Assembly (NCBI GenBank): GCA_963585895.1
Contig: OY757913.1
Location: 104,849,517-104,913,516, forward strand
Direction of reading: 5' to 3'
Length of the DNA: 64,000 nucleotides
DNA from: Sepioteuthis lessoniana
Taxonomy: Eukaryota; Mollusca; Cephalopoda; Myopsida; Loliginidae
The notes under the pieces were generated by a model. The model did no database searches, was not told where the DNA came from, and saw only the letters and a program-made list of their open reading frames with translations. The position numbers and the translations under genes are program-made. This document shows, piece after piece, positions 42,445 through 53,056 of this stretch (position 1 is the stretch's first letter; every line of letters starts with the position of its first letter).

Positions 42445-42480
<36 letters not shown>

Positions 42481-42561
42481 TCACGCCTTCAAGCCGTACT
42501 GACAGACAAACATGCATAAAAGTATCTTGATTATTTTTATGCTAAAGTCAATCTTTTAATA

Positions 42562-43456
42562 TAGGGGGGAACGATAAAATTAGCGCCCTAGAAAAGACAT
42601 GATTCCATTTCCGTTTAATGAAAACCGGTTTTCTTTTTTTTTTTTTTTGCTGTAGACTATCTATTAGTTGGCCAGTTGTGTACAAATCCCAAGAGCGATA
42701 GGAGCCTTCTATCATGTCTGAAAGTGACACAATGTTCAACGAGCGAGATCGGAGATGCACCGCTGTACATCTCATGCTCTCTACCGATCCAAGTTATGAC
42801 CGCCAGAACCATCGCTGGATTGCCACGAATAACAGGGACGTGCCCAGAGTGATGAAAACAAAGTTTCCGACTACAGTTATGGTCTTTAATGTGGTTTAAA
42901 GTGAGGGCCACATCATGCCACCTCACATCTTCGAAGTCGGCTTGAAAGTCAAAACCAAAGTGTACCTGGATGTGCTGAAGAGTGTGGTGATCCCCTTGTG
43001 CAATCAGATGACCGGTGGCAAATCCTGGGTGTGGCAGCAGGACTCGGCACCGGCCCACAAGTCCAAAGAGACCCAGGCTTGGCTTCAGAAGGAGTGCTAA
43101 GACTTTGTCCCCTTCTCTCACTGGCCCCCCTCCTCACCCGTCCTGAACCCATGGATAACTTCGTTTGGTCGTACGTCGAGAACATCACCAACATGACCTC
43201 CCACAACACCAAAGCCAGCCTGATCGCCGCCATCCGCCGAGTATGCGCCGAGCTCCCGCCGGCGCTTATGGAGAAGACATGCTCCCAGTTCTGGATCCGT
43301 ATCAAGGTGGTGATTGAGGCAGAGGGCGGCTACACTGAATAGATGTCACCTCTACAACATAATCAAGTTACCTAAATTGATTTTTTCGATAAAAGTTTTA
43401 AAATAAAGGTGTAGTGTTGTTTTCTTTAGGACGACAATTTTAGCGTTCCACCTTGT
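42562..43456 (+). mobile_element. Tc1/mariner superfamily element, DD37D-like, second copy
   Basis: Left end TA followed by GGGGGGAACGATAAAATTAGCG. The right end is its complement CAATTTTAGCGTTCCACCTTG followed by TA, consistent with a TA target duplication. The interior encodes a broken transposase homologous to 7445-8236 in the opposite orientation. About 895 bp. Confidence 0.85.
42716..43342 (+). pseudogene. DD37D-type transposase remnant (frameshifts and stops)
   Basis: The N-terminal piece MSESDTMFNERDRRC starts at 42716, then a jump to NNRDVPRVMKTKFPTTVMVF, HIMPPHIFEVGLKVKTKVYL, DVLKSVVIPLCNQMTGGKSW, VWQQDSAPAHKSKETQAWLQ and, in another frame, MDNFVWSYVENITNM. In-frame stops and at least one frameshift separate the pieces. 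Here the third acidic residue is Asp (MDN), unlike the His of the copy at 7445. Confidence 0.8.
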
Positions 43457-43529
43457 ACAAATATGAGGAACAAAATTGTATTTTAAAATGACATGAAAAG
43501 GATTAAATCCTATCAAAGAGACACAACAT

Positions 43530-43680
43530 TACTGGTTGGTTGGTTGGTTGGATTTTATGTCATATCAACCTTGATAGATTTTTTACGCCATATCCTGTTT
43601 ATACGAATAAAATTATATACCATTTATAGGTATGTAGCTTGGTTTGGTTTGGTTTGGTTTGGTTTCCATTTTGTTAATAA
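43530..43680 (-). repeat. Isolated Rep-A 3' module with (TTGG)n/(GGTTT)n tail
   Basis: 'ttatgtcatatcaaccttga' and 'tttttacgccatatcctg' form the complemented module preceded by (GGTT)n. A separate GGTTT run lies at 43639-43662. Confidence 0.65.
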
Positions 43681-44070
43681 CATTTTAAAACAAACTTAAT
43701 CTCATTTATGAAAAAGATAAATGGTTTAAAGTATTCCTATCTAACACGAATAATTCTATTTTAATATTAATCATTTGTTTGCACTATGTTAAATTGTTTC
43801 AAGTATTGCAATGTAACAATAAGAAACAGTCATTCGTGTATATATATTCGAATATGATTTGTACGTGAACAGTTTGCAGGTGATTTAATTTTTAAATGGA
43901 AAACAATTTGATAGCATACCAGTATTGCTATTGTTTCGACAGTTAAAGGATTTCTGGTATTGTTATCTAACCGTTCTAATTCTATTCAATTTTGATCAAG
44001 TTTGCAGACAGGGAAATTGTTACAAGTTTTGCGATTTAACGATATTTATTCTATTATTAATCACTCATTT

Positions 44071-44362
44071 GAGGTGCCTGTGGTGTAATGGTTATCGTCG
44101 TAGGAAATGGACACGGTGACTCGAGTTCAAATCCTGGACGAGATTGAATGCATTTCACATAGCACTAATACCCTTGGGAAAGGTATGAATCCAATTACTC
44201 TCCCTCCAGCTATGGGTAAATAGTAGGACAGACTGGGTTCTTCAGCCTTGGTGAGGCAACTAGTCTAGGAGAAGGAAAACTCTGAAATCAAACCGATTAA
44301 ACTCCGCTTAAAAATTGACCTTGTGTCATATCCTGCCCGAGTGGAGGGGTTGGTAAATAAGA
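44071..44362 (+). mobile_element. SINE-A, full-length reference copy
   Basis: A tRNA-like head has box A 'tggtgtaatggttatcg' and box B 'gagttcaaatcctggac'. The body includes 'cccttgggaaaggtatgaat', 'cagctatgggtaaatag' and 'ggtgaggcaactagtctagg'. The 3' part is 'aaactccgcttaaaaattga' then 'cctgcccgagtggaggggtt'. About 290 bp; the best preserved of at least five copies. Confidence 0.9.
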
Positions 44363-44589
44363 TTATTCACTCATTTCCTCACTGTCAAATTGCTCCCAGT
44401 AATACGATCAATAACTAATAATTCAGTTTAGGCGTATAGTTATAGAATTCCAAATATTTCTATTTAACTCTAATTATTCCATCAATAATTACTAATTCGA
44501 AGTATTCCTATGTATCACTAACAATCGAATTAAACATCCTCATTTTTTTACACACAGTTAAATGATTTAACAGTCCTATTTCTATCAAT

Positions 44590-44845
44590 TAAGTTTAGCA
44601 TTAATCATTTGAATATCAAATACTTTTATTTAACCTATAGATAGGAACTTATCGGGTGCTACTCTTCGGGTCAGACTGGAGCTGGGATCAATAGCAATGA
44701 AGGGTTACTCCGTATTCCCCTCAACTTCCAGGGTGAATCCTTGTAATCAAATGTTTTAATGTCAAAATATGACACCTGTCTTTCTGCACAGATGCAGTTA
44801 GCGTATTCTATAGCCCCAATCGACTGGGCTGCAACATTACTGTTA
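44590..44845 (-). repeat. Rep-A copy (minus, decayed)
   Basis: 'cttatcgggtgctactcttc', 'tagcgtattctatagcccca' and 'atcgactgggc' mark the complemented 5' half; subrepeats before them are weak. Confidence 0.75.
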
Positions 44846-45394
44846 TGAGCTTTAGAGTAACGGCCCATTAAAACGAAAATGCTTTTGATACAGCCTAAAA
44901 GGTAGATACTGACAATGAACACATATATTCTACTATCAAAGCTTTGACAACAATGTAAATGAAAGACTTGCATGACATTTTTTTTTTAGTTATGGTTAAA
45001 GTGATAAGTTTCTCATTTCATTATTGTTGGTTCATCTTTCTTTATTAATCGTGAAGAAAAAAAAAACTTGTTCTGATTAAAAAACTTCACCACCACACCA
45101 GCACCAGCCAAAAAAATACTAGAAATTCATCAGGGTCAGTTGAGTCACGTTTTCTGATTAATTACCAATCTGTTTGAATCATTATAATCGTGTGTTTCTT
45201 TTTACAGCTTTCGATCGGGCAAATACTTTGAATTCAAAATGCGTTAGTAAAATTTGACTCAGACCATCAATCGTCTCTTAATCAATTCTGTTTATTGTCA
45301 TTATTCTTAAATGGTTGCTTCAACAAATACTGAAAGTTTTTTTTTAAATTTATTGTTAATAACGTATCATTTGTTTCAATGTTTGTTTGTTAGT

Positions 45395-45945
45395 TTTATT
45401 GTTTGAGTTTCATGGCATATCAACATTTGTAGGTTATTTAATGCCAAGTCCATTTTTATACGCATAAACAGTTTTGCTTCAAACAATTCAGTTTAGCAGA
45501 AGTACAGTTTATCAAAAATGTTTCTGTTTCAAACTATTCAGTTCAGTCAAACAGTTCTAATTAAAACAATTCTGTTTTGTATAAGTATAGTTTTTATTTA
45601 CACATTGTTAAATGCCCAAACAGTTCTATTTCAAACAAATCAGTTGAGCATACAAAAACAGCTCTATTTTTAACAATTCAGTTTAGCATAAGTACAGAGT
45701 TTTGTTATATCTGACCCATAAATAGAACCCTATTCGGTGCTACTACTACGGGACAGAGTGGATCTGGGAGCCATGGTAATGAATAGGTACTCCAAATTCC
45801 CCAAAGCTTCAGCATTACTGGAACCTTACCATCAGATTATTTAGTGTCATATCCAGGACACTCTTGGGGGGGGGTCTTACCCCTTTGTAGAGATGCAATC
45901 AGTGTATTCTACAACTGCAGCCGACTAGGCAATTGTGTCAATGAT
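45395..45945 (-). repeat. Rep-A copy (minus), complete-looking
   Basis: Complemented 3' module ('catggcatatcaacatttgt', 'ttatttaatgccaagtcc'), at least six subrepeats, 'ggtgctactactacgggaca', 'agcttcagcattactggaac', 'aatcagtgtattctacaact' and 'gccgactaggcaa'. An extra Rep-A 5' start in the other direction follows at 45955-46005. Confidence 0.85.
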
Positions 45946-46074
45946 ATTACAGCTCAGTTGGTTGGGCTGTAGAATACCCCAATTGCATCACTGCAAGAGG
46001 TGTACATGAAAAACAACTGTTGGATAGCAATTAAGAGACAACAATGTATTTTTATTAAAAAAATATTTTCTTTC

Positions 46075-46440
46075 TTTAATGTCACAAAAGAATAAAAATG
46101 GCTTCGACAGAAAGTGACAAAGAGAAGGACAAAGAACTGCTATTATAGACACCATATCTTCTTAACGCAAGTGGTGATTCTATATACAGAGCACAACTTT
46201 TGCTTCGACTTCTCAGCTGCGGGCAGGGTCTAGCAACCCCCCTCAGGGCACTTGCTGACTGCTCTTCGAATCTGCCCGAAACTTTGCCGTATCTGTCCGT
46301 CTGCGATTTTTTTGTCATTAAATAATTTTCATAACACCCACGCGTCATCCCTCCGGTTCTCAATGCACTAGATTTATTTCTGATATACGCTTGTTTATTC
46401 AGGTACGATATTCTGATTAAAAACGACAACTAAAATGCTA
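46075..46440. other. Unclassified segment of mixed composition
   Basis: GC content is higher than the flanks; 'cagctgcgggcagggtctag' and 'cacccacgcgtcatccctcc' are distinctive. A 115-codon minus ORF covers it without family resemblance. Possibly part of an element not otherwise represented here. Confidence 0.3.
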
Positions 46441-46489
46441 TGAATGGTCAATATGCAAGCCAACGAGTTTCTTGGGTGTGACAACGAAC

Positions 46490-46640
46490 AATCTTATCGC
46501 GAGGTCTTCTTCTATCCCTTTGGGAAACATGGAGTACCCTTAAATTGCGACGACTTCTAGGTCCATTCCGATCAGGAGTGATAGCATTTGTTTGGGTCCC
46601 ATCTATGTGTCATATAGAAACAAGTAATTGTTTTCTGAAC
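46490..46640 (+). repeat. Rep-A fragment
   Basis: 'tttgggaaacatggagtacc', 'tctaggtccattccgatcag' and 'gagtgatagcatttg' match the middle of Rep-A. Confidence 0.6.
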
Positions 46641-46973
46641 TTGCAAACATTGAATGATGTAATGTGGAATAGAATTACTCATGTTAGATAGAAATACTTG
46701 AAAGAATTTAACTGTGGGCAAGTAAAACTATTTGCAAAAAACGTAATTGAGACCATTGAAATGTGTGTAAACCAATAAGTTCTGTCTTGTTTAAAATGTT
46801 ACCAACAATCTATTTATTTACAAATTATATATATATATATATATATATATAGCAATATAATAGTTTAGGGTTATGATGAGCCTACTTGGTAAGTTAATGG
46901 TAGATAAAATTTTGTGGTGTTATTTAATAGTTCTCAATATCACTGAATTCTTGTAGAACTTTTATACTTAAAG

Positions 46974-47028
<55 letters not shown>

Positions 47029-47029
<1 letters not shown>

Positions 47030-47163
47030 TCCATGGAAAATAGTCTTCAAGCCTGGGATTCATGAAATTTTTGCAAAACAACAATCTTCTTAACTGCCAT
47101 ATGATTGTTGTTTTGCAAAAAAAAAAAAATCATGAAACCCCAGGTTGCAGACTATTTTCCATG

Positions 47164-47168
<5 letters not shown>
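47029..47168. mobile_element. Foldback (MITE-like) element in (TA)n, unit 1
   Basis: Arms of about 58-66 bases (47029-47086 and 47103-47168) are inverted complements. They share 'ccatggaaaatagtct', 'tcatgaaa' and 'ttgcaaaacaacaatc'. They are separated by a 16-base loop and embedded directly in TA repeats. No coding capacity. The identical unit-2 copy is at 47361-47500. Confidence 0.88.
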
Positions 47169-47200
<32 letters not shown>

Positions 47201-47314
47201 ATTTACTTATTATTATTATATAATAGTTCTATCCTAGATATTGTGCACTCTCCATATTACATGCACTTGGTTCGACACATAGCCACTAAGGGATTTAGTG
47301 CAACCAACACACTC

Positions 47315-47360
<46 letters not shown>

Positions 47361-47361
<1 letters not shown>

Positions 47362-47500
47362 TCCATGGAAAATAGTCTTCAAGCCTGGGATTCATGAAAT
47401 TTTTGCAAAACAACAATCTTCTTAACTGCCATATGATTGTTGTTTTGCAAAAAAAAAAAAATCATGAAACCCCAGGTTGCAGACTATTTTCCATGAATTA
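47361..47500. mobile_element. Foldback (MITE-like) element in (TA)n, unit 2
   Basis: Duplicate of the element at 47029-47168, present because the whole 332-bp unit is duplicated. Confidence 0.88.
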
Positions 47501-47642
47501 TATATATATATATATATATATAATTTATATTTACTTATTATTATTATATAATAGTTCTATCCTAGATATTGTGCACTCTCCATATTACATGCACTTGGTT
47601 CGACACATAGCCACTAAGGGATTTAGTGCAACCAACACACTC

Positions 47643-47676
<34 letters not shown>

Positions 47677-47724
47677 ATGGTGATGTCTTTGACCCTGGGC
47701 TTCCTGCTTTACGTCTTCGTCACG

Positions 47725-48704
47725 TTGACAGACTATATGTATCAAGAAAGAGGGAGGAAGAGGACTTGCCAATATTGAAAACAGTGTTGGCGCATTGATA
47801 TAAAAAGTCGAGGACTTCATAGAAAGACACGAAGGAGGACTGATTACAGCCATCAAAAACGATACTGGCAACACGGTGACCAACCGAATGACAATAACTA
47901 GGAAACAAAAATGGGAAGAAAAACAACTCAATGGGTGCTTTAAACGACTAATAAACGACATCTCGTATGAGAAAACCTGGGTGTGGCTAAGAAAAGGAAA
48001 TTTTAAAAGAGAAATAGACTCTCAACGCCGTAAGAACCAATCAAATCAAAGCGAGAATAGATAAGACGCAACAAAATAGCAAATGTACATTATGTGGTGA
48101 TTGAATGATAACAGAATGCAGCAAATTAGCTCAGAAAGAATACAAGACTAGACACGACTGGGTGGGCACGGTGATCCACAGGGAAATTTACAAGAAAATT
48201 AAATTTGGCCATACCAACAAATGGTATATGCACAACATCGAATCTGTCATAGAAAATAACACACAAACTCCTACGGGACTTTGATGTACAAACGGATCAC
48301 CTAATCTCGGCCAGAAGACCAGACCATATAGTAATCAACGAAAAAAAAGGAGAACTTGCAAAATTGTTGACTTTGTTGTAGCAACTGACCACAGAATAAA
48401 ACTGAAAGAAAGTGAAAAGAAGAATAAATACCTAGACCTTGCTAGGGAATTAAAACACTACGGAACATCAAGGTGACGATTACACCAATAATTATTGGCG
48501 CATTCGGTACAGTAACTAAAGGACAATTAAACGGACTGGTGGACTTAAAAGTTGGAGGATGAGTTGAGACCATCCAAACAACAGCATTGTTGAGAACGGC
48601 CAGAATACTGAGAAGAGTCCTGGAGACTAAAGTAGACTTGCTGCCACTCAAACTTTAGTGAAAGACCATCAGTTAATGCTGATTAGAAAAACTCTAAAGG
48701 AGTA

Positions 48705-48743
<39 letters not shown>

Positions 48744-48745
48744 GG
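47725..48745 (+). pseudogene. LINE 3' end with restriction-like-endonuclease-type C-terminus and (TAA)n tail
   Basis: Broken plus-strand frames read KKVEDFIERHEGGLITAIKN, RKQKWEEKQLNGCFKRLIND, then a CTLCGD zinc-finger start with ITECSKLAQKEYKTRHDWVG. DFDVQTDHLISARRPDHIVI, KIVDFVVATDHRIKLKESEK and YLDLARELK come next. The ARRPD...IVDF...D...KE arrangement is that of the PD-(D/E)XK-like nuclease of R2-type LINEs. The element ends in (TAA)n at 48704-48742. It is 5'-truncated, lacking the RT, with several stops. Assignment to the R2-like group is by motif only. Confidence 0.6.
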
Positions 48746-49480
48746 TGGCAACCGTGATGTATAATGGTCTCTGACAATACTGGTGAGAGCTCAAAATGCG
48801 ACAATATGGAAAATAGCGCTGGTAATTATTGACAATTCTAATCGTATTACTTACGTTTACTGGCCATACCAGTCGTTGATCATAAAGTGATAATGTGGGA
48901 AAATAGTACTTATGGTCGGTGGTTCTGTTGTATAATTAGTATGGTGTCGGTATTTGCTGATGTATGGTGGGGCAATAAGAAAGGTGTTAGTTAAAATGGT
49001 GAAGGGACAAGTTTTTGGTAATAGTTGTGAACATAGATGGTGGAAATATATGTAAATACGGAAATAATCGCATTGCTTAAAAATGAGTAAAGGAAATGTA
49101 TATTTTGGTTATGTGTTTCAGTCGAATTGGGACTGACAATGTTTATTTTCGTGTCTTCACATTGAGATTATCTTGTATTTGTGGTTTAATAGTGTATATA
49201 TTTGCTGGGTGGGTAATTATCGCAACATTTTCATGGAGGCAAAGATGGCATCTTCTTGATATTGCATTTTAGGCGAGGGCTGATTCTATAACTTCCAAAG
49301 TGATGTTTGGTCTGATATTCCTATATTTTAGTTTCCAAATGTATGCTGATATCGTCGTATTGTTCGAGTATTTTCTATTTGAGAACAAGAATTTGGGAGC
49401 ATAAGTTCTTTATTGCAAGGTTCCCTTCATTGCACCTATATAGTATGATGTTTAATTATCAATTTTCTGTTAGATATTAG
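48745..49480. other. Unassigned stretch
   Basis: No gene or repeat family recognised on either strand. Confidence 0.5.
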
Positions 49481-49482
49481 TA

Positions 49483-49705
49483 AAGTCGGCCACATTAGTC
49501 GAGGGTGACCCGAAGGCTCCCTTTTCAATAGCAACTACATTGGGGTGTCAGGGAGGGCGCTACTCCATTCTCTGGATTGCTCACCTTTACCCTTGATCTC
49601 TACCTTATAGTGCTGACAGATAAGCAAGGCGGAATCAAATACCCTTTTTGGAATCTTTGGTATGACTTCATCTGGGATTGAAGTCTGAACCCCCGGACCA
49701 TTGGC
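49483..49705 (-). repeat. SINE-B copy (minus)
   Basis: 'agtaaagtcggccacattag' (3' end), 'cgaaggctcccttttcaata', 'ctggattgctcacctttacc' and 'atctgggattgaagtc' (decayed box B complement). Confidence 0.85.
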
Positions 49706-49984
49706 GAGTCCTTATAGCATTGTTTTGTGTTCTTATAAAAAGAGATTCAGTTTTTCTCTCAAGGTTTACGTTATTATCATTTACTCATTAGAGGTTTTCA
49801 CAACAGCGTTAACTGATGGTGTTTCACTGGAGTTTGAGTAAAAGCAAGTCCCCTGAAGTCTCCATCCTAGTGAAAAAACAAATCATCGAAAACATAAGAA
49901 ATAGCAAGTCTCAGCTTCTGACACACTTGCTATAATTTGGCGTTTTATCTGTTATTGCTTTAACATAGTTGGCTCTCATGATGT

Positions 49985-50450
49985 CATCATCATCGTCGTC
50001 ATCGTGTCGTGCGGCTACCACGGATATCCCTGACCCTCTCTCGCTACGTCTCCCTATCATTCATCGCCTCTGGCGGGTCTTCAGGGTTACATCGCGTATC
50101 ATCACATAGCTGTTGTATGTATGTTCGAGCTGGCCGTCTTGCTTTTGATTGGCCATATGTGGGTGTCCACAGGAGTACATCACTTACGAGCTCATCATTG
50201 CTTCTCCAGCAGTGTCCTGCATGTCTGATTTGTCTAGCTTGGATAGTTTTCGTGATAGGTGGTAGGTGGCCGTATAGTTGGTGCCTTGTGGGGTGTTGCT
50301 GCCAGGACTTGTTCAATATTGCTCGCAGCATTCTTGTATAATTGCCGTCTAGCTTCTTCTCCAACCGTTTAGTCAGGGTCCAAGTAGTGCATCCATATAG
50401 CAGTATAGACACAACCGCAGCCTGGAAGAAACTGCGTTTCATTTTATCAC
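49985..50450 (-). pseudogene. RTE-type LINE, 5'-truncated
   Basis: The minus strand encodes in frame SDKMKRSFFQAAVVSILLYG, CTTWTLTKRLEKKLDGNYTR, LNKSWQQHPTRHQLYGHLPP, and HAGHCWRSNDELVSDVLLWT, closing near the EAMNDRE region. The tail is an (ATC/GTC)n run at 49985-50003. The 5' truncation lies right at the DKMKRSFF codons. Confidence 0.87.
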
Positions 50451-50454
50451 TCAT

Positions 50455-50760
50455 GATAATGATAATATGTGGTGATAGAGACGAAACGATCAATCACAAA
50501 ATAAGCGAATGCAAAAAGAATATAAGACCTGACATTACCGGGTTAGAAAGGTGATCCAGCGGGAATTGTGCAAGAAACTGAAATTGAAATACTAACGAAT
50601 AGTATATGTACAAACCGGAACCCGTCCCAAAGAATAAGACGCGCAAACTTCTCCGGGAATTTGACATACAAACGGATCACCTGATCTCGACCAGACGACC
50701 AGACCTAGTGGCAGTCAACGGCAAAAAGAGAACCTCCCAATGTGTGGGCATAGCACAAAC
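50455..50760 (+). pseudogene. Fragment of the R2-like LINE C-terminus
   Basis: Plus-strand frames read DETINHKISECKKNIRPDIT, KPEPVPKNKTRKLLREFDIQ, TDHLISTRRPDLVAVNGKKR. This is homologous to the endonuclease-like region at 48100-48350. It abuts the RTE fragment head-on and has no tail. Confidence 0.65.
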
Positions 50761-50764
50761 CATT

Positions 50765-50990
50765 TGTTTGTACTCGGTGTAAATACCAAACAGTTCTATT
50801 TGACCAATAAATAGGTGCTATGCCTTTGTGTTAGAGTGGACCTGCGAGCAATAGCAGTGAAGGCGTACTCCCTATTCCCCAATACAGGAGCCTCACCATG
50901 AGATGGTTTAGTGTCCTATGCAAATCACTTCTGGGTCGGGGTTTTTACTCCTCCGCTGAGACGCAGTTGGTATATTCTACTGTCACAGAC
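50765..50990 (-). repeat. Rep-A fragment (minus)
   Basis: 'ataggtgctatgcctttgtg', 'aagctcc'-like centre and 'agacgcagttggtatattct' mark the complemented Rep-A 5' half; no module is left. Confidence 0.65.
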
Positions 50991-50992
50991 TG

Positions 50993-51023
<31 letters not shown>

Positions 51024-51029
51024 GTTAAT

Positions 51030-51148
51030 TAGTTAGTTAGTTGGTCGACTGTATTCAAGGGAGGAACAAAGGCTCCCTTTTCAAAAGCTACAACTCTGAG
51101 TTATAGAATGAGTCGCTGTTCATTTCCCTTGATTGCTCCAATCACTCT

Positions 51149-51150
<2 letters not shown>
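51030..51150 (-). repeat. SINE-B fragment (minus)
   Basis: 'tagttggtcgactgtattca', 'aaaggctcccttttcaaaag' and 'cccttgattgctccaat', interrupted by (TA)n at 51153-51186. Confidence 0.7.
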
Positions 51151-51187
<37 letters not shown>

Positions 51188-51469
51188 CACTGTTGGTTGT
51201 CACTATCTCACTTCGTGGGTTCCTGGCCGATGAAATGCAGAAAAAGTTGTACGCAACCCTAACGTTCTTTTGACCCTTTTTTTTGATTTTTTCGATTTTT
51301 CTGATATCTTTCTTTCTCTGCCTAATGATTGTCGTTTATAAGACGCCACGAAACCTATTGTCGCAGATAATGAATCCTAAAAAATACAAATATCTTCGTG
51401 GACCTACTCATTTTAAAATATTTCTATTTTCTATTTAGAGCTAAAACAAAAAATTATACATACCCATTA

Positions 51470-52670
51470 CAAAGGGAGAATGCCACAAGTGAACAAAACA
51501 ATGAAAAAAAACGATGTAGGAAAAACTCGTAAACTTAAAAAATATAAACGGAATCGAAAAATGTCTCGAAGAAGTAAACGAAAGTAAATGCAAAATAAAC
51601 ATCTTCGCAAACCAACAGACACCACCACAAAGGAAAACCGAAGAAAACAACCGAAAATCTATAATAGAGTACCTAGAAAAGAAATTTACTCCTACCAACG
51701 GAATATGGGAAAAACCCAAACAAAGAAGAAAGCATACAAAACAAAAAAAAAATTTAAATATCGGGAAACCTATTAAACCAACGAAAAAGCCGTCTTTAAT
51801 GCTATAAAAAGTGAGGAAACATAAAAAATCTACAAGGAATTCATTAAAAAAAAGACAAAACATTCATCCCAAGAAAATTCAAAGAAAAATAACGCCACAA
51901 GACACAGAAGAACAAAAAAATTAAAGCCAACTTTAATCTTATGAAACTATAAGCACAAACGGAAATCCTGGAAGACAAACCTATCCATTAAAAAAAAAAA
52001 ACAAATACCAGGTGATAGACCAAGAACTAACTACAGAATATAGGGAATTCTGCCCCATAGAGACACAACAATTCCTAATAGAACTAAGGAAAAAAACTGC
52101 AAAAAGGAGGAAGAAAAATCAAGACAAATCCTGAACTAAAAAGCTACGTGGTTAAAAACCTATCCCAAAAAGAGAAGGAGAAAGAAAAAGAAACAAAACA
52201 TGAACAAAAGGAAAAAAAAAAAACAAAAACAAAAAAAAAGAACATAGATAAACAAACAGCAAACCAAAAACACTACAACGACGGTAGACATAACCACCAT
52301 ACACAAACAACAACATATAAAAGAACAATTAACGCTTCAAAAATTCCATATAAATAAAAATTGGCCAAAACACCACAGAACAATCAACCCCCAATAAAAA
52401 ACACTTTCCAAATGAAAAACATAATAAAAATAATACCCTTATAAATTATTACATACAGCATAACTGACCAGACTACTACGCATACGACTTCAGAAAAAAC
52501 AAAACAAACCCATTCTTATACAATAAAAGCTACTCTATAAACGACAACACGAAAAATTATATTTAGAAAATGCAAAAAAGCAGTACTATCGTTTAAGAAA
52601 TACAAATAAAAAAAAGCATTTTTAGACAAAACGAACCGGTGGAAAAACAATATAAAAAACTGTTGGGTAT
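51470..52670 (+). other. Strongly A-rich, strand-asymmetric segment
   Basis: For about 1.2 kb the plus strand is very A-rich and poor in T and G. All frames contain K/N/T-rich pseudo-peptides and the minus strand F/L-rich ones. Such a bias is typical of the sense strand of some retroelements, but I recognise no domain. It ends just upstream of the Tx1-type LINE. Confidence 0.4.
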
Positions 52671-52871
52671 CACCCACCTTTTTCCACACAATGAACTAGT
52701 CCATCTGCCCTATATAGCAGTAGCTACTAATACCAGGGCAGACTCGAAGCTTCAGTTTTTTGTCTGAGTTCAATTTGACAAAGTAAGTTGTTTTATTGTT
52801 AAAATTGTTATTGCTTTGAAAAGTTTTGTTATTTGTTGGAATTTTCTTGTTACTGTTTTTGAACTATTATT

Positions 52872-52925
52872 GTTGACTGCCCCTCCCCCAAACAATTGTT
52901 ATTTTGTTTGTTGAGGGGGGTCAAC
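52872..52925 (+). promoter_or_regulatory. Long hairpin in LINE 5' UTR (copy 1)
   Basis: GTTGAC pairs with GTCAAC, CCCCTC with GAGGGG, and AAACAA with TTGTTT, forming an interrupted stem of about 18 pairs in 54 bases. Copy 2 keeps it at 59458-59511, with one C-to-T change giving a G-U pair. Role unknown. Confidence 0.7.
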
Positions 52926-53035
52926 TCTTGTTACCTTTGGAAAAAAAAAACGATACATCATTTCATTTCAACATTGGATCATTAACACGTTTCTCACACG
53001 AATTATAACAAGAACATTTGTTTTGTTTTTCTCGC

Positions 53036-53055
53036 CTAGTTGCTTGGTAAGCAAC
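53036..53055 (+). promoter_or_regulatory. Hairpin directly before the ORF1 start codon
   Basis: AGTTGCTT, loop GGT, AAGCAACT is a perfect 8-bp stem ending one or two bases before ATG 53057. It is preserved in copy 2 with one G-U pair. It could influence start-site choice or protein binding; this is inference. Confidence 0.6.
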
Positions 53056-53056
53056 T

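Larger units (their letters stand above)
46977..47660 (+). repeat. 332-bp tandem duplication bounded by (TA)n
   Basis: Two consecutive units share apparently identical sequence: (TA)n, foldback, (TA)n, 'atttatatttacttatt', 'tagttctatcctagatattg', 'gccactaagggatttagtgc', (TA)n. Corresponding points (CCATGG at 47031 and 47363) are 332 bp apart. Differences are confined to TA-run lengths. Confidence 0.92.

Noticed and set aside
44071-44145. Genuine tRNA gene
   Set aside because: Box A and box B are present but stems do not form a proper cloverleaf, and the sequence continues into a repeated SINE body. The same holds for the other tRNA-like heads.
46082-46429. 115-codon minus-strand ORF as a gene
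   Set aside because: No recognisable domain, composition-driven Ser/Arg richness, no splice or promoter context.
51441-51863. 140-codon F/L/C-rich 'membrane protein' on the minus strand
   Set aside because: Product of the T-rich complement of the A-rich segment; no family resemblance.
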